From contig DMST01000195.1 in assembly GCA_003454975.1 (NCBI GenBank), positions 1 to 6,744 of the forward strand: a DNA stretch of 6,744 nucleotides, read 5' to 3'. Under the pieces are notes generated by a model. It was not told where the DNA came from, ran no database searches, and saw only the letters and a program-made list of their open reading frames with translations. The DNA is from Cytophagales bacterium. Its GTDB lineage: Bacteria > Bacteroidota > Bacteroidia > Cytophagales > Cyclobacteriaceae. A program made the translations under genes and the position numbers. Shown here one piece after another: positions 1 to 6,464 of this stretch (positions are counted from its first letter, which is position 1; the number at the start of each line of letters is the position of its first letter).

Positions 1-736
1 CCAAGGCATCGGGCGTATAGGGTACCACTACGGCGTGCCAGAGGGCGCCGACTCCTTCTTGATCGGGTTGGGGATGTTCCGGTACGGAGGTACCCAGCGC
101 GCCGTAGAGGGGGGCTAGCGAGGGGTGGGTATGGCGATGGTACATCGGCCCCTCCGCATTGGGCTCCGACCAATCTACCGTGAGCCCCAAGGCTTCCAAT
201 CCTGGTTGGACTTCAGCTCGAAGAGGGGTTAGCATGGAGGCTATGGGAGCGCTAATGGCACTCTCTACGAACCAATCGCCACCTTGGATGGCCTGCAGCT
301 GGACTTTACGATCTTCCGCTTTGCGCGGGGGATGCTGGGGTGCGGGATGGGTGTAGCTCAAGATTTTATGGGCATTGTGCAGGGCTACCATGGCGGGTAG
401 CACCTGGGTCTTTTGCCAGTGCCGCAGCTGGCTTAGTACGCCTGCCCAAGCTACCGTATCCTCTTCCCAAGTGAAGTGCAGGTGCTGCCAGGCCAGATCC
501 AGGCTATCCAGGCTAAGGGTGGCCTCTACTACCACGCCCAGGTTGCTCTGCAACAGCGTTTGGCTAAAGTTGGGGCCGGGGGGCAGGCCACGGCCTGCGT
601 TGGTAGTGCTCCCCGCAGCGGTATCCCATAACTCTCCCGATCCGGTTACTACCTTCAGGCTGATCAGCTGTCGCCACCGTTCCAAGGTCGGCCCTTGGGT
701 AATGCCGCGCTCCAAAAGATTGCCCACTAGACTCGC

Positions 737-739
737 CTA
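737..739 (-). other. In-frame premature TAG in the oxidase gene
   Basis: The minus-strand codons read GGC AGC ACT CGT TAG GCG AGT CTA GTG GGC. Homology continues across the stop without a shift, and 245 further codons are free of stops. In the 4-cresol dehydrogenase alignment the stop falls at the position of an Ile, six residues before the conserved GN. Single-base precursors such as CAG, AAG, TCG or TGG would restore the frame. Confidence 0.85.
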
Positions 740-1146
740 ACGAGTGCTGCCGGGGCCACCACACATCCAGGGGCTGGGGCCCTCGGTCAGATAGTCTTGC
801 AGCTGCGAAAAGCTTACCCCAGGTTGGAGGCGTACGATACCCCGGTCCCAATCCATCTCCATAATTTGATGGAGCGAGGCCAGGGATAGCACTATGCCCG
901 ACCGCTCCGGCACGCGGCTGCCATAGCCCCAGTTTTTGCCTTGGCTAACGGGGTAAACGGGTACGCCATACTTCGTAGCCGAACGCATTACCTGCTGCAC
1001 CCCGGCTACGTCGGGCGGAGCCACTACCCCCCACACCGCTACCTCGGGTGTAGGGTGCGTAGCCTGCCCGTACTGTGCGCAGGTCTGGGGGCGAGTATCC
1101 ACCCAGGCACGTGGCAGCGATTCGAAAAACTGCGCTAGGTTTAGTT

Positions 1147-1150
1147 TCAC
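1147..1150 (-). promoter_or_regulatory. GTGA stop/start overlap between lectin-like gene and oxidase gene
   Basis: The TGA ending the large gene (1149-1147) overlaps by 4 nt the GTG start (1150-1148) of the oxidase. No strong Shine-Dalgarno sequence precedes it, so the oxidase would be translated by coupling to the upstream gene. The encoded N terminus (MKLNLAQFFESLP) runs into a normal PCMH domain, which supports the GTG start. Confidence 0.6.
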
Positions 1151-4100
1151 CGGCGCGCATTTTGCTTATCCCGCTCGGCCTTCGCCGCATTGCGCTTATC
1201 AGTAGCCGACTGCTTCATCTGGCCAGCCTGCTGGTTCGCTTGCCCCTTGATGGCCCCCGCTTGCTGATGGGCCTGATTGCGCTTTTGCTGGGCACCATTC
1301 CTTGCCCCGGCTATTTTTGCCGATTTGTCATTCTGCGCTTGTATGGTCCGGTTGCGGTTGTTTACCCGGTCTTGGGCATGCTCCGCTTTTTTAGCGCTAA
1401 TGGCTTGGTCTTGCTCGGCGTGGGTATGAACCAATTCTGCATGCTTAGCCGATATCCGGTTGGCCTTATCGGTATGGGCGTCGTCGACCATCTTCTTCGC
1501 CTTAGCTTGATTGTCCCGCTTCAAGCGGTAGGCCAGCAAAAGCTCTTCGTGTGCTTTTTTCGCCTGAGAAAGTAGGTTGAGCCCACCCTCGGACGGAATC
1601 TCGAACAGGTGCTCTACCGAACCCGATCCATCTACCGGACCACGCTGCACGTAGGTTTCGCGGAAATTGCCGTAGCTGTTGGCAATTTCCCAGTCGGTAC
1701 GAGCCACATTCCAGATACGTAAATCACTCATCTGACCACTGAAACCCATAGAGGTTGACATACGTCCCAAAAACAAGTTGCTGACACCTAAATAATTTTG
1801 ATTGGAAGTACGACTACTGTCTATTTTTCCATTTATAAACAAAACCTGTTGACGTGTACCTGTATCATAACGCCATGTCGTATGTACCCATCTTCCTACA
1901 GGGATCTCATTTTTACTTTCCAAATCATCATTACCGAAACCAAAATACAGCTTCTTTTTTCGAATGATCAACTGTAGTCGATGGCTATCCTCACCTTCAT
2001 CATTGCATAGGATTGCTAAATCATCTTCAGTGAATTCCCTGATTTTCAACCAAATTTCTATGGTGAAACTTTGGTTGGTAAGACCAATGTTGGAAGCCGT
2101 ACCTAATCTGATGTAATTACAATTTCCATGGAAATCTAATACGGCGTGCTTAGGATCAAAAGTGGGCGGCGTATCAAGTAAATTCCATGTGGGACCAATG
2201 GGGACAAGTTCAGTGAGATCACCAGGAAGATAATGGTTGCCTATTTCTTGGATTTCAGAAGTTTTTAATGCCTTATTTATAACACGAATATCGGTTAATT
2301 GTCCCTTAAACCTCTTGGATACAAGGTCTCCTAGTGTTACAGGGACGTTCTCAGATACATAAAATTGCTTCCTTATCTGCCGGTTTTTCAAGTGCCCATT
2401 AACATAAACTGCTATTTCATTTTTGGAAAAATCATAGCGAAACGCCAGATGGGACCATTGGTTGGGTTGTATTTGGGATGTACTGGTAATGTTATGTCCA
2501 GTAAAACCACAAATAGGTTTATAGTCTTGGATGCTAATAAATAAACCTACTCTCTCCTTAAAGGATCCTCCAAAAAACAGCATATGGTAGCTGTGCGAAT
2601 CCCTTTCAGGTTTTACCCATAGACTAATAGTAAAACTATAATCGTAAAAACCTTTAAATATTTTCGAAGGTAGGGGTGCAAAATCATCCCCTTGAAAAGT
2701 CAGAGCATAAGCAGTTTTGGGTAAGTGAGATGGCAGATCTTGATGTTCACGCTGAAAACCAAGGGGTAATTTAGCATTAGGATTAATTACATTGTTTACA
2801 ATTTGGCCCCTACCCTCATCCAGAGGCCAGTAGCCCTGCAGCCCTGGAGTGTTGATGTTCAATGGTTTTTCCTGTCTTGCCCAAGAAAACTCCTCCCTTC
2901 TCGTCCAATAGATCTCCTTTTTCATGGTATCGGTCATTCCAGGTGACACCTCGTCTAGCGTTAGACCTCTTACGGGGTTGGCTACCGGATACAGATCTTC
3001 AGGAGATGATCCATCCAGGTTGGCACGGCGTACCCTATTCAGCTCCTTGTCTATCCAGTAGAGCTTCTTTTGCTCACCGTCTACGGCTAGGTCGATGGGG
3101 AAAGGAGCCTCTTGCTGGCCTACCACCATTTCTAATGCACTACCATCCAGATTGGCCCGCCAGATGCTGTAGTCATTGGTCCAGTACATTTGGTGGTTGT
3201 CCTGGTCAATCTCCAACTGCCAGAGGCCATCCTTTGCAGGGCCAGCGATGCTCAATACTTCTTGGTAATTTTGTTCTTGTCCTTCATGAATTTTGCCATC
3301 GTAGTCCACCCTACAGATACTGCTATTGTCTAGGATAAAATACACACGCTTACCGGCTTCATCCAATGCTAGGGAGGTAATGGGCAAGGATAGATCTGAG
3401 GCAAGGGTAGAATAGGTCTGCTTGTCGGTATCCACTACGTATAGGTTAGCCGGAGCGGTTGCACTGGCCCAAAAGGCCTGGTTTTTGGCCTGGTCCACCT
3501 TCAAGTCTATCGCTTCCGTATTCATGGCATGGTTTGGAAACTCTATTTCTACCGTGATTTCTCCCGAATTATCATAGTAATATTCTGCAAAATCATTCAT
3601 GGCTAGCTCCAACCACCCAGTAGCATCATTGGGTACGGTTGCTTCATTCCCTATGGAGAAAACCTTTTCCCCTATTCTGCCTAACATCAATCCGATAAAT
3701 AAGTCAGGACGTATACATTCATCATATTTTGCATTTATATACCCGTCCGCATCAACATACTTGTCTGGTTGATTTCCAAAGGCATTCCATTTCCCTTCCA
3801 GGTATTTAATAGAAGCCGACTGGCCTGGACTTACGTAAACCCCGGTATTTTGCCAAACTGTGTGAGCTTTGACTTGCATCCGTGCTGTACGCGTGGACTG
3901 ATTATTTTTCTCAGCGGAGTTCTTCGTGTTTTCTGTAATATCCACATGGATGGAACCTATATTATCATTATATCCATTGTCGTTCATCGCCAGTTCTAGC
4001 TCTCCTGTAACATCAGTAGGTACAGTACCTGCATTACCAATATGGAACTTGATATCCCCAACTCGACCTACTAAACTTCCCAATGGTTTGCCAGGGCATG

Positions 4101-6450
4101 GAAATCCATCACCACTAGCTATTTGTGATGTAGAGCCATTTCCATCAAAACCCCCATTGTTGCTCAGATTACCTGCATAGTTCAGCCAACTTCCACTTAC
4201 GTACTTTACCGAAATGAGAGTCTTGGAGTTTACGTGCACTCCGGTTTTTTGCCAATCCTCTTTAGCCAGTATTTCCTTACGCTTAATTGTGGGGGTCAAA
4301 TTGAGCTCGGTAAGCAGCCCATGCTTATCCGCATACTGGATTTGTCCATCAGAGAGAAACCAGAGCTGATCAAAGCGGGCATTATTCATCTTTCTGGCCG
4401 CTTCCGCATGCGCTTGCTGCAATTTGTCCGCCTTCTGATTTTTGGCAGCCTGTACCTGTGCATTGGCGGCCAGCGTTTGCGCATGGATTTGCTTACTGGC
4501 ATGCGCTTTCACCCGGTTGAGGAACTGCGTAGCCGATCCGTTTCTTCCGCTGCTGGGTAGTGGCTTGGGGGCCTCTTGGTGCCCTTGTGTAGGATTGTCG
4601 GGGAGTTGTTGAGCTAAATAACCTAACATGAGGCCTCGCTCAGGATAGGGTACTGGATTTACCTCTGCTATGCTACTGCCATCCAGGTTTGCTTGGTACA
4701 TCATTTTCGAACCCTTGGCGACCCAATAGAGCTTACCATTCCCTCGATCGAGCAATAGGTCGGTGGGGGTGGAAGCTTGGTCTCCGGCAATCACAGTGGT
4801 TACCCCTGTGCCATCAAGCATCGCACTTTGAATACTGGTATCGTTGGTCCAGTACATTTTGTTATTGGCCCAATCAACTTCCAATACGGGATTGCCTTCG
4901 GTAAAACTACCCGAGATATCAAAGAGGTGGCTGTACCCCGTGCCATCGTAGTTTATCTTATGGATACTTTTATTGCCAAGGACGAAGTACACGGCTTGAT
5001 TTTGTGTATCCAAAGCAATTGAGGTAATCGTCTCCGTGGGGTTAGACCATAAGGTTTGGTATTTACTGCCATCTGTAGGGGTCATTTGTAGGCTGTAGGG
5101 AGCGGTGGCCCGTCCCCAAAACACCTTCTTTTGTTCCTGATCTACCCCAAAGCCGGAGACCCCAAGTCGGCTGGTACCAATAGAAGGGCTAATGTCTACG
5201 GTAACGGAACCTGAATTGTCTGAATAGGTATCTGGATTATTGTGATCGTTTGTGGCTAGTTGTAGTACCCCGGTTACATCGGAGGGTATGGTTGCCTGAT
5301 TACCAATAGGGAATACACGATCTCCTACCTTGCCAATCAACATGCCTTGCCGTACGCCGGACAAGGCAAAAGGATGATCTGCCATGTCGGTTGTTCCACC
5401 TGCATCATAATACCGATTGGAGCTGGCAGGCCAAAGGCTCCATGTTCCACCGATGTACTTTACTGTTACCGTCTTTCCCGGTGTTACATATGCACCGGTA
5501 TTTTGCCAAAATAGATTGGCAATTACCTCCATTTTTGACGTACTCAGGTTGAAGGGACTACTTTTGCCTTGGTTATCCGTGGTATAGAGTTGGTTGTGGA
5601 AAATGGACCAAAGCTGATCATTCTCCAGGTCAGCTGTGTCTCTACCTTGTAGTCTTGCGTTCACCGCCAACTTCTTTTGGTAGAGGTCTTGGTCCTGCAA
5701 CTCAGCCAAACGCTGTATGGTGGTATTGCGCAGTTTGGACAGTGCGGTAGTATGGCTGAGTTGGGGCCGGGCTGGTCTATCTATGGTAATGGGCTCGGTG
5801 ATGGATTGCCATTCCACCCCTCCTTTGAAGGTAGCATGATGCCCTCGGCCGCTTTGGTCTTTTAGGAGCCTTTCTTTAATTATCTCTTTTCCATCCACTA
5901 TTTCCTTCACCACTTTTTCCAATCCCTTGTTCATCTCCCAATGTCCTATTACGGCATCCGATTGGGGTAGAAAGGGACTCATGATGGTTTGCTGGATTTC
6001 CAGAGCATTCAAGGCTTGATTCCAAAGCGATACCGAAGCCATCTCTCCTTGAAAAATATGTGTACCATCATGTACAGCACCAATGGCTAAGTTTAGTTGA
6101 TAACTATTCACAGGCTCTTTTAGATCCCAGCTATTGTCCAGTACCCCATTGATATACATCGCCATATTATTACTACCTGGCTCAGGATTATAGGTGATGG
6201 CTATATGGCACCATGCATCTTTAGGGATGTTTTGACTACTGGAAAATGGTTCCTCCGGGCCAATGCACATATCCCGGTCACCGATATAGAGATCATTCGC
6301 AAAGAAGCCCTTACTCAGGACAACTCCGGTAGTCGCTTTTACCCACACCGCAATGGAAATGCCATCGGTGAAATTAAAATCAGCATGGTGGGGCACGGTC
6401 AAATAGCCGCCATCAAACTTGAGTGAATATTTTTTATCGTAGATGTTCAT
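1147..6450 (-). CDS. Giant mosaic lectin-like protein: LamG, LecA-like and YWTD-propeller domains
   Basis: This 1767-residue protein probably binds glycans or surface ligands. Domains by residue: LamG/concanavalin-like 8-152, with the trailing IGHW and SGRGHHA motifs often seen after bacterial LamG domains; helical linker about 230-275; LecA-like 306-422; YWTD repeats 425-607; Ala/Gln helical linker 640-693; LecA-like 726-840 and 858-970; YWTD repeats 982-1184; LamG 1244-1403 and 1434-1594; basic helical tail 1624-1767. Start choice: the first LamG strand (YSLKFDGGYL) begins eight residues after the ATG at 6450, and an in-frame ATG 13 codons upstream lies within the preceding gene. The N terminus (MNIYDKKYSLKF) is not a signal peptide, and there are no membrane spans, lipobox or recognised type IX sorting domain, so the export route is unclear. 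The gene ends in TGA, overlapping the GTG of the oxidase gene. GC content drops sharply in LamG2/3 and LecA2/3. Confidence is high for coding and domain families, low for cellular role; a secreted adhesin, a phage-tail-like fibre or toxin-complex component, or a cytoplasmic scaffold all remain possible. Confidence 0.9.
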   Translation of the reverse strand: MNIYDKKYSLKFDGGYLTVPHHADFNFTDGISIAVWVKATTGVVLSKGFFANDLYIGDRDMCIGPEEPFSSSQNIPKDAWCHIAITYNPEPGSNNMAMYINGVLDNSWDLKEPVNSYQLNLAIGAVHDGTHIFQGEMASVSLWNQALNALEIQQTIMSPFLPQSDAVIGHWEMNKGLEKVVKEIVDGKEIIKERLLKDQSGRGHHATFKGGVEWQSITEPITIDRPARPQLSHTTALSKLRNTTIQRLAELQDQDLYQKKLAVNARLQGRDTADLENDQLWSIFHNQLYTTDNQGKSSPFNLSTSKMEVIANLFWQNTGAYVTPGKTVTVKYIGGTWSLWPASSNRYYDAGGTTDMADHPFALSGVRQGMLIGKVGDRVFPIGNQATIPSDVTGVLQLATNDHNNPDTYSDNSGSVTVDISPSIGTSRLGVSGFGVDQEQKKVFWGRATAPYSLQMTPTDGSKYQTLWSNPTETITSIALDTQNQAVYFVLGNKSIHKINYDGTGYSHLFDISGSFTEGNPVLEVDWANNKMYWTNDTSIQSAMLDGTGVTTVIAGDQASTPTDLLLDRGNGKLYWVAKGSKMMYQANLDGSSIAEVNPVPYPERGLMLGYLAQQLPDNPTQGHQEAPKPLPSSGRNGSATQFLNRVKAHASKQIHAQTLAANAQVQAAKNQKADKLQQAHAEAARKMNNARFDQLWFLSDGQIQYADKHGLLTELNLTPTIKRKEILAKEDWQKTGVHVNSKTLISVKYVSGSWLNYAGNLSNNGGFDGNGSTSQIASGDGFPCPGKPLGSLVGRVGDIKFHIGNAGTVPTDVTGELELAMNDNGYNDNIGSIHVDITENTKNSAEKNNQSTRTARMQVKAHTVWQNTGVYVSPGQSASIKYLEGKWNAFGNQPDKYVDADGYINAKYDECIRPDLFIGLMLGRIGEKVFSIGNEATVPNDATGWLELAMNDFAEYYYDNSGEITVEIEFPNHAMNTEAIDLKVDQAKNQAFWASATAPANLYVVDTDKQTYSTLASDLSLPITSLALDEAGKRVYFILDNSSICRVDYDGKIHEGQEQNYQEVLSIAGPAKDGLWQLEIDQDNHQMYWTNDYSIWRANLDGSALEMVVGQQEAPFPIDLAVDGEQKKLYWIDKELNRVRRANLDGSSPEDLYPVANPVRGLTLDEVSPGMTDTMKKEIYWTRREEFSWARQEKPLNINTPGLQGYWPLDEGRGQIVNNVINPNAKLPLGFQREHQDLPSHLPKTAYALTFQGDDFAPLPSKIFKGFYDYSFTISLWVKPERDSHSYHMLFFGGSFKERVGLFISIQDYKPICGFTGHNITSTSQIQPNQWSHLAFRYDFSKNEIAVYVNGHLKNRQIRKQFYVSENVPVTLGDLVSKRFKGQLTDIRVINKALKTSEIQEIGNHYLPGDLTELVPIGPTWNLLDTPPTFDPKHAVLDFHGNCNYIRLGTASNIGLTNQSFTIEIWLKIREFTEDDLAILCNDEGEDSHRLQLIIRKKKLYFGFGNDDLESKNEIPVGRWVHTTWRYDTGTRQQVLFINGKIDSSRTSNQNYLGVSNLFLGRMSTSMGFSGQMSDLRIWNVARTDWEIANSYGNFRETYVQRGPVDGSGSVEHLFEIPSEGGLNLLSQAKKAHEELLLAYRLKRDNQAKAKKMVDDAHTDKANRISAKHAELVHTHAEQDQAISAKKAEHAQDRVNNRNRTIQAQNDKSAKIAGARNGAQQKRNQAHQQAGAIKGQANQQAGQMKQSATDKRNAAKAERDKQNARR
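1150..1581 (-). other. Basic helical tail of the large protein with 11-mer repeats
   Basis: Residues 1624-1767 have no proline and are rich in Ala, Lys, Arg, Gln and Asn, with about 30 basic against 15 acidic residues by hand count. Between 1715 and 1758 the sequence falls into 11-residue units: GARNGAQQKRN, QAHQQAGAIKG, QANQQAGQMKQ, SATDKRNAAKA. A coiled coil, or a nucleic-acid- or acid-partner-binding helix, is likely. Composition is GC-rich (39 of 60 in the line at 1201), unlike the LamG domain before it. Confidence 0.6.
1669..2151 (-). other. LamG/concanavalin-like domain 3
   Basis: Residues 1434-1594: HAVLDFHGNCNYIRLG, SFTIEIWLKI, WVHTTWRYDT, QQVLFINGKID, LFLGRMS and FSGQMSDLRIWNVART. 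The motif order is the same as in domains 1 and 2. It shares the low-GC composition of domain 2 (24 of 60 in the line at 1861), and GC rises sharply just after its end. Confidence 0.85.
2242..2721 (-). other. LamG/concanavalin-like domain 2
   Basis: Residues 1244-1403: ALTFQGDDFAPLP, SFTISLWVKPE, WSHLAFRYD, EIAVYVNGHL, VTLGD and a closing FKGQLTDIRVINKAL. A linker with the LamG-associated motif GYWPLDEGRG (about 1206-1215) precedes it. This stretch is AT-rich compared with the gene ends (24 of 60 GC in the line at 2281). Confidence 0.85.
2899..3507 (-). repeat. YWTD-type beta-propeller repeats, set 2
   Basis: Residues 982-1184 repeat the pattern of set 1: QAFWASATAP (compare KVFWGRATAP), RVYFIL (AVYFVL), QMYWTND (KMYWTND), KLYWID (KLYWVA), then an extra EIYWTR unit. 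NLDGS turns occur after the third and fourth units. This is a five-unit version of set 1, clearly homologous over its whole length. Confidence 0.75.
3541..3879 (-). other. LecA (PA-IL)-like domain 3
   Basis: Residues 858-970. WQNTGVYVSPG, GRIGEKVFSIGN and AMNDFAEYYYDNSGEITVEI mark the same fold as domains 1 and 2. D953, D960 and N961 are counterparts of the calcium ligands; the Tyr36 position is Phe (F891). It follows domain 2 after a linker of only about 18 residues and leads directly into the second YWTD set, as domain 1 leads into the first. Confidence 0.7.
3931..4275 (-). other. LecA (PA-IL)-like domain 2
   Basis: Residues 726-840. WQKTGVHV opens the domain and AMNDNGYNDNIGSIHVDI closes it, with GRVGDIKFHIGN in the core strand. 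The likely calcium ligands D824, D829 and N830 are present. The LecA Thr104 position is not conserved because the loop is short, but the Tyr36 counterpart is kept (Y758 in GSWLNY), unlike in domain 1. Confidence 0.7.
4372..4533 (-). other. Ala/Gln-rich helical linker within the large protein
   Basis: Residues 640-693 are free of proline and rich in Ala, Gln, Lys and His (VKAHASKQIHAQ, AEAARKMNNARF), predicting a helix or coiled coil. It separates YWTD set 1 from the second DQLW segment, as the helix at residues 230-275 precedes the first DQLW. It is therefore the counterpart linker of the duplicated module. Confidence 0.55.
4630..5178 (-). repeat. YWTD-type beta-propeller repeats, set 1
   Basis: Residues 425-607 contain about four units of roughly 40 residues of the LDL-receptor class B type: KVFWGR, AVYFVL, KMYWTND and KLYWVA. 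Several are followed by an NLDGSS- or NYDGTG-type turn and an ALD/LLD strand. Such repeats form six-bladed propellers when complete. This set alone is too small for six blades unless the DQLW segment before the LecA domain contributes one. Confidence 0.75.
5185..5535 (-). other. LecA (PA-IL)-like galactose-lectin domain 1
   Basis: Residues 306-422. It opens with WQNTGAYVTPG and closes with G-V-L-Q-L-A-T-N-D, a loop, then DNSGSVTVDI. This matches the end of Pseudomonas aeruginosa LecA, where a ND...TYGNNSGSFSVNI segment carries the calcium ligands. Counterparts of LecA Asp100, Thr104, Asn107 and Asn108 are D402, T408, D411 and N412, with a loop two residues longer. LecA Tyr36 appears as Trp (in GTWSLW). 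Calcium binding is plausible; sugar specificity is not readable. Confidence 0.7.
5995..6429 (-). other. LamG/concanavalin-like domain 1 of the large protein
   Basis: Residues 8-152. The order of motifs is that of bacterial LamG_3 domains: SLKFDGGYLTVP at the first strand, ISIAVWVKA in the core strand, WCHIAITYNP, MAMYINGVLD, LAIGAVHDG, and a closing FQGEMASVSLWNQAL helix/strand. Members of this fold bind sugars or act as protein-protein modules, often with Ca2+. The motif order is clear from sequence; the ligand cannot be told. Confidence 0.85.
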
Positions 6451-6464
6451 GATTGTCTTCAGGG
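6451..6464 (-). promoter_or_regulatory. 14-nt gap and weak ribosome-binding site before the large gene
   Basis: Between the TAA of the upstream gene (6467-6465) and the ATG at 6450-6448 there are only 14 nt. They include a purine run GAAGA at 6460-6456, five bases before the ATG. This is a weak Shine-Dalgarno-like match, as is common in Bacteroidota. It favours the 6450 start over the in-frame ATG at 6489, which would lie inside the upstream gene. There is no room for an independent promoter or terminator, so translational coupling is likely. Confidence 0.45.

Larger units (their letters stand above)
1..1150 (-). pseudogene. FAD-linked oxidase (VAO / 4-cresol dehydrogenase-like), interrupted by TAG, 3' end outside window
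   Basis: The frame runs 383 codons to the window edge with a single stop, TAG at codon 138. Before it lies the first half of a PCMH FAD-binding domain: VAPPDVAGVQQVM, VYPVSQGKNWGYGS (64-78) and VRLQPGVSFSQLQDY (106-120), aligning with the TISTGRNFGYGS and VEPGVTFGQMYDY segments of 4-cresol dehydrogenase flavoprotein. After the stop, in the same frame, comes SLVGNLLERG (140-149; compare PVGNTMDRG), then VVTGSGELWDT, LLQSNLGVVVEATL (200-212) and a substrate-domain segment. The family oxidises phenolic or alcohol substrates with FAD; the substrate here is unknown. The stop replaces a residue in a FAD-binding loop, so the 137-residue product would probably be inactive. It may be a recent nonsense mutation, a sequence error or a readthrough case. 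Family confidence is high; pseudogene status is moderate. Confidence 0.75.
2956..4518 (-). repeat. Internal duplication, module copy 2 (helix - DQLW - LecA - LecA - YWTD)
   Basis: Residues 645-1165. The Ala/Gln helix leads to DQLW (694-697) and a QIQYADKHG turn, two LecA-like domains, then YWTD set 2. The extra LecA-like domain compared with copy 1 means a further gain here or a loss in copy 1. Confidence 0.65.
4630..5724 (-). repeat. Internal duplication, module copy 1 (helix - DQLW - LecA - YWTD)
   Basis: Residues 243-607. A helical stretch leads to DQLW (278-281) and a QLYTTDNQG turn, then LecA-like domain 1, then YWTD set 1. The order and key residues match the second copy at lower coordinates. 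The duplication is evident at protein level but diverged, so it is not recent. Confidence 0.65.

Noticed and set aside
737..739. TAG as a pyrrolysine codon
   Set aside because: No pyrrolysine genes are visible, the family is not known to use it, and the aligned residue in 4-cresol dehydrogenase is an ordinary hydrophobic one. A mutation or error is simpler.
564..851. Minus-strand open frame overlapping the oxidase around its stop, suggesting a frameshift
   Set aside because: Its translation shows no family similarity, while the original frame resumes recognisable oxidase sequence right after the TAG. The break is a nonsense codon and not a shift.
1075..1575. Plus-strand open frame of 166 codons with many hydrophobic residues
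   Set aside because: It is the complement of the Ala/Lys/Gln-rich tail coding region; such repeats give long Leu-rich antisense frames. No start signal or homology is seen.
1597..1767. Type IX secretion sorting domain at the C terminus of the large protein
   Set aside because: The C-terminal region is a basic helix and coiled-coil-like sequence, without the beta-sandwich pattern and closing motifs of known type IX sorting domains.
2862..3338. Plus-strand open frame of 158 codons
   Set aside because: It is antisense to the YWTD repeats of the large protein, whose reading frame is strongly supported by conserved motifs.
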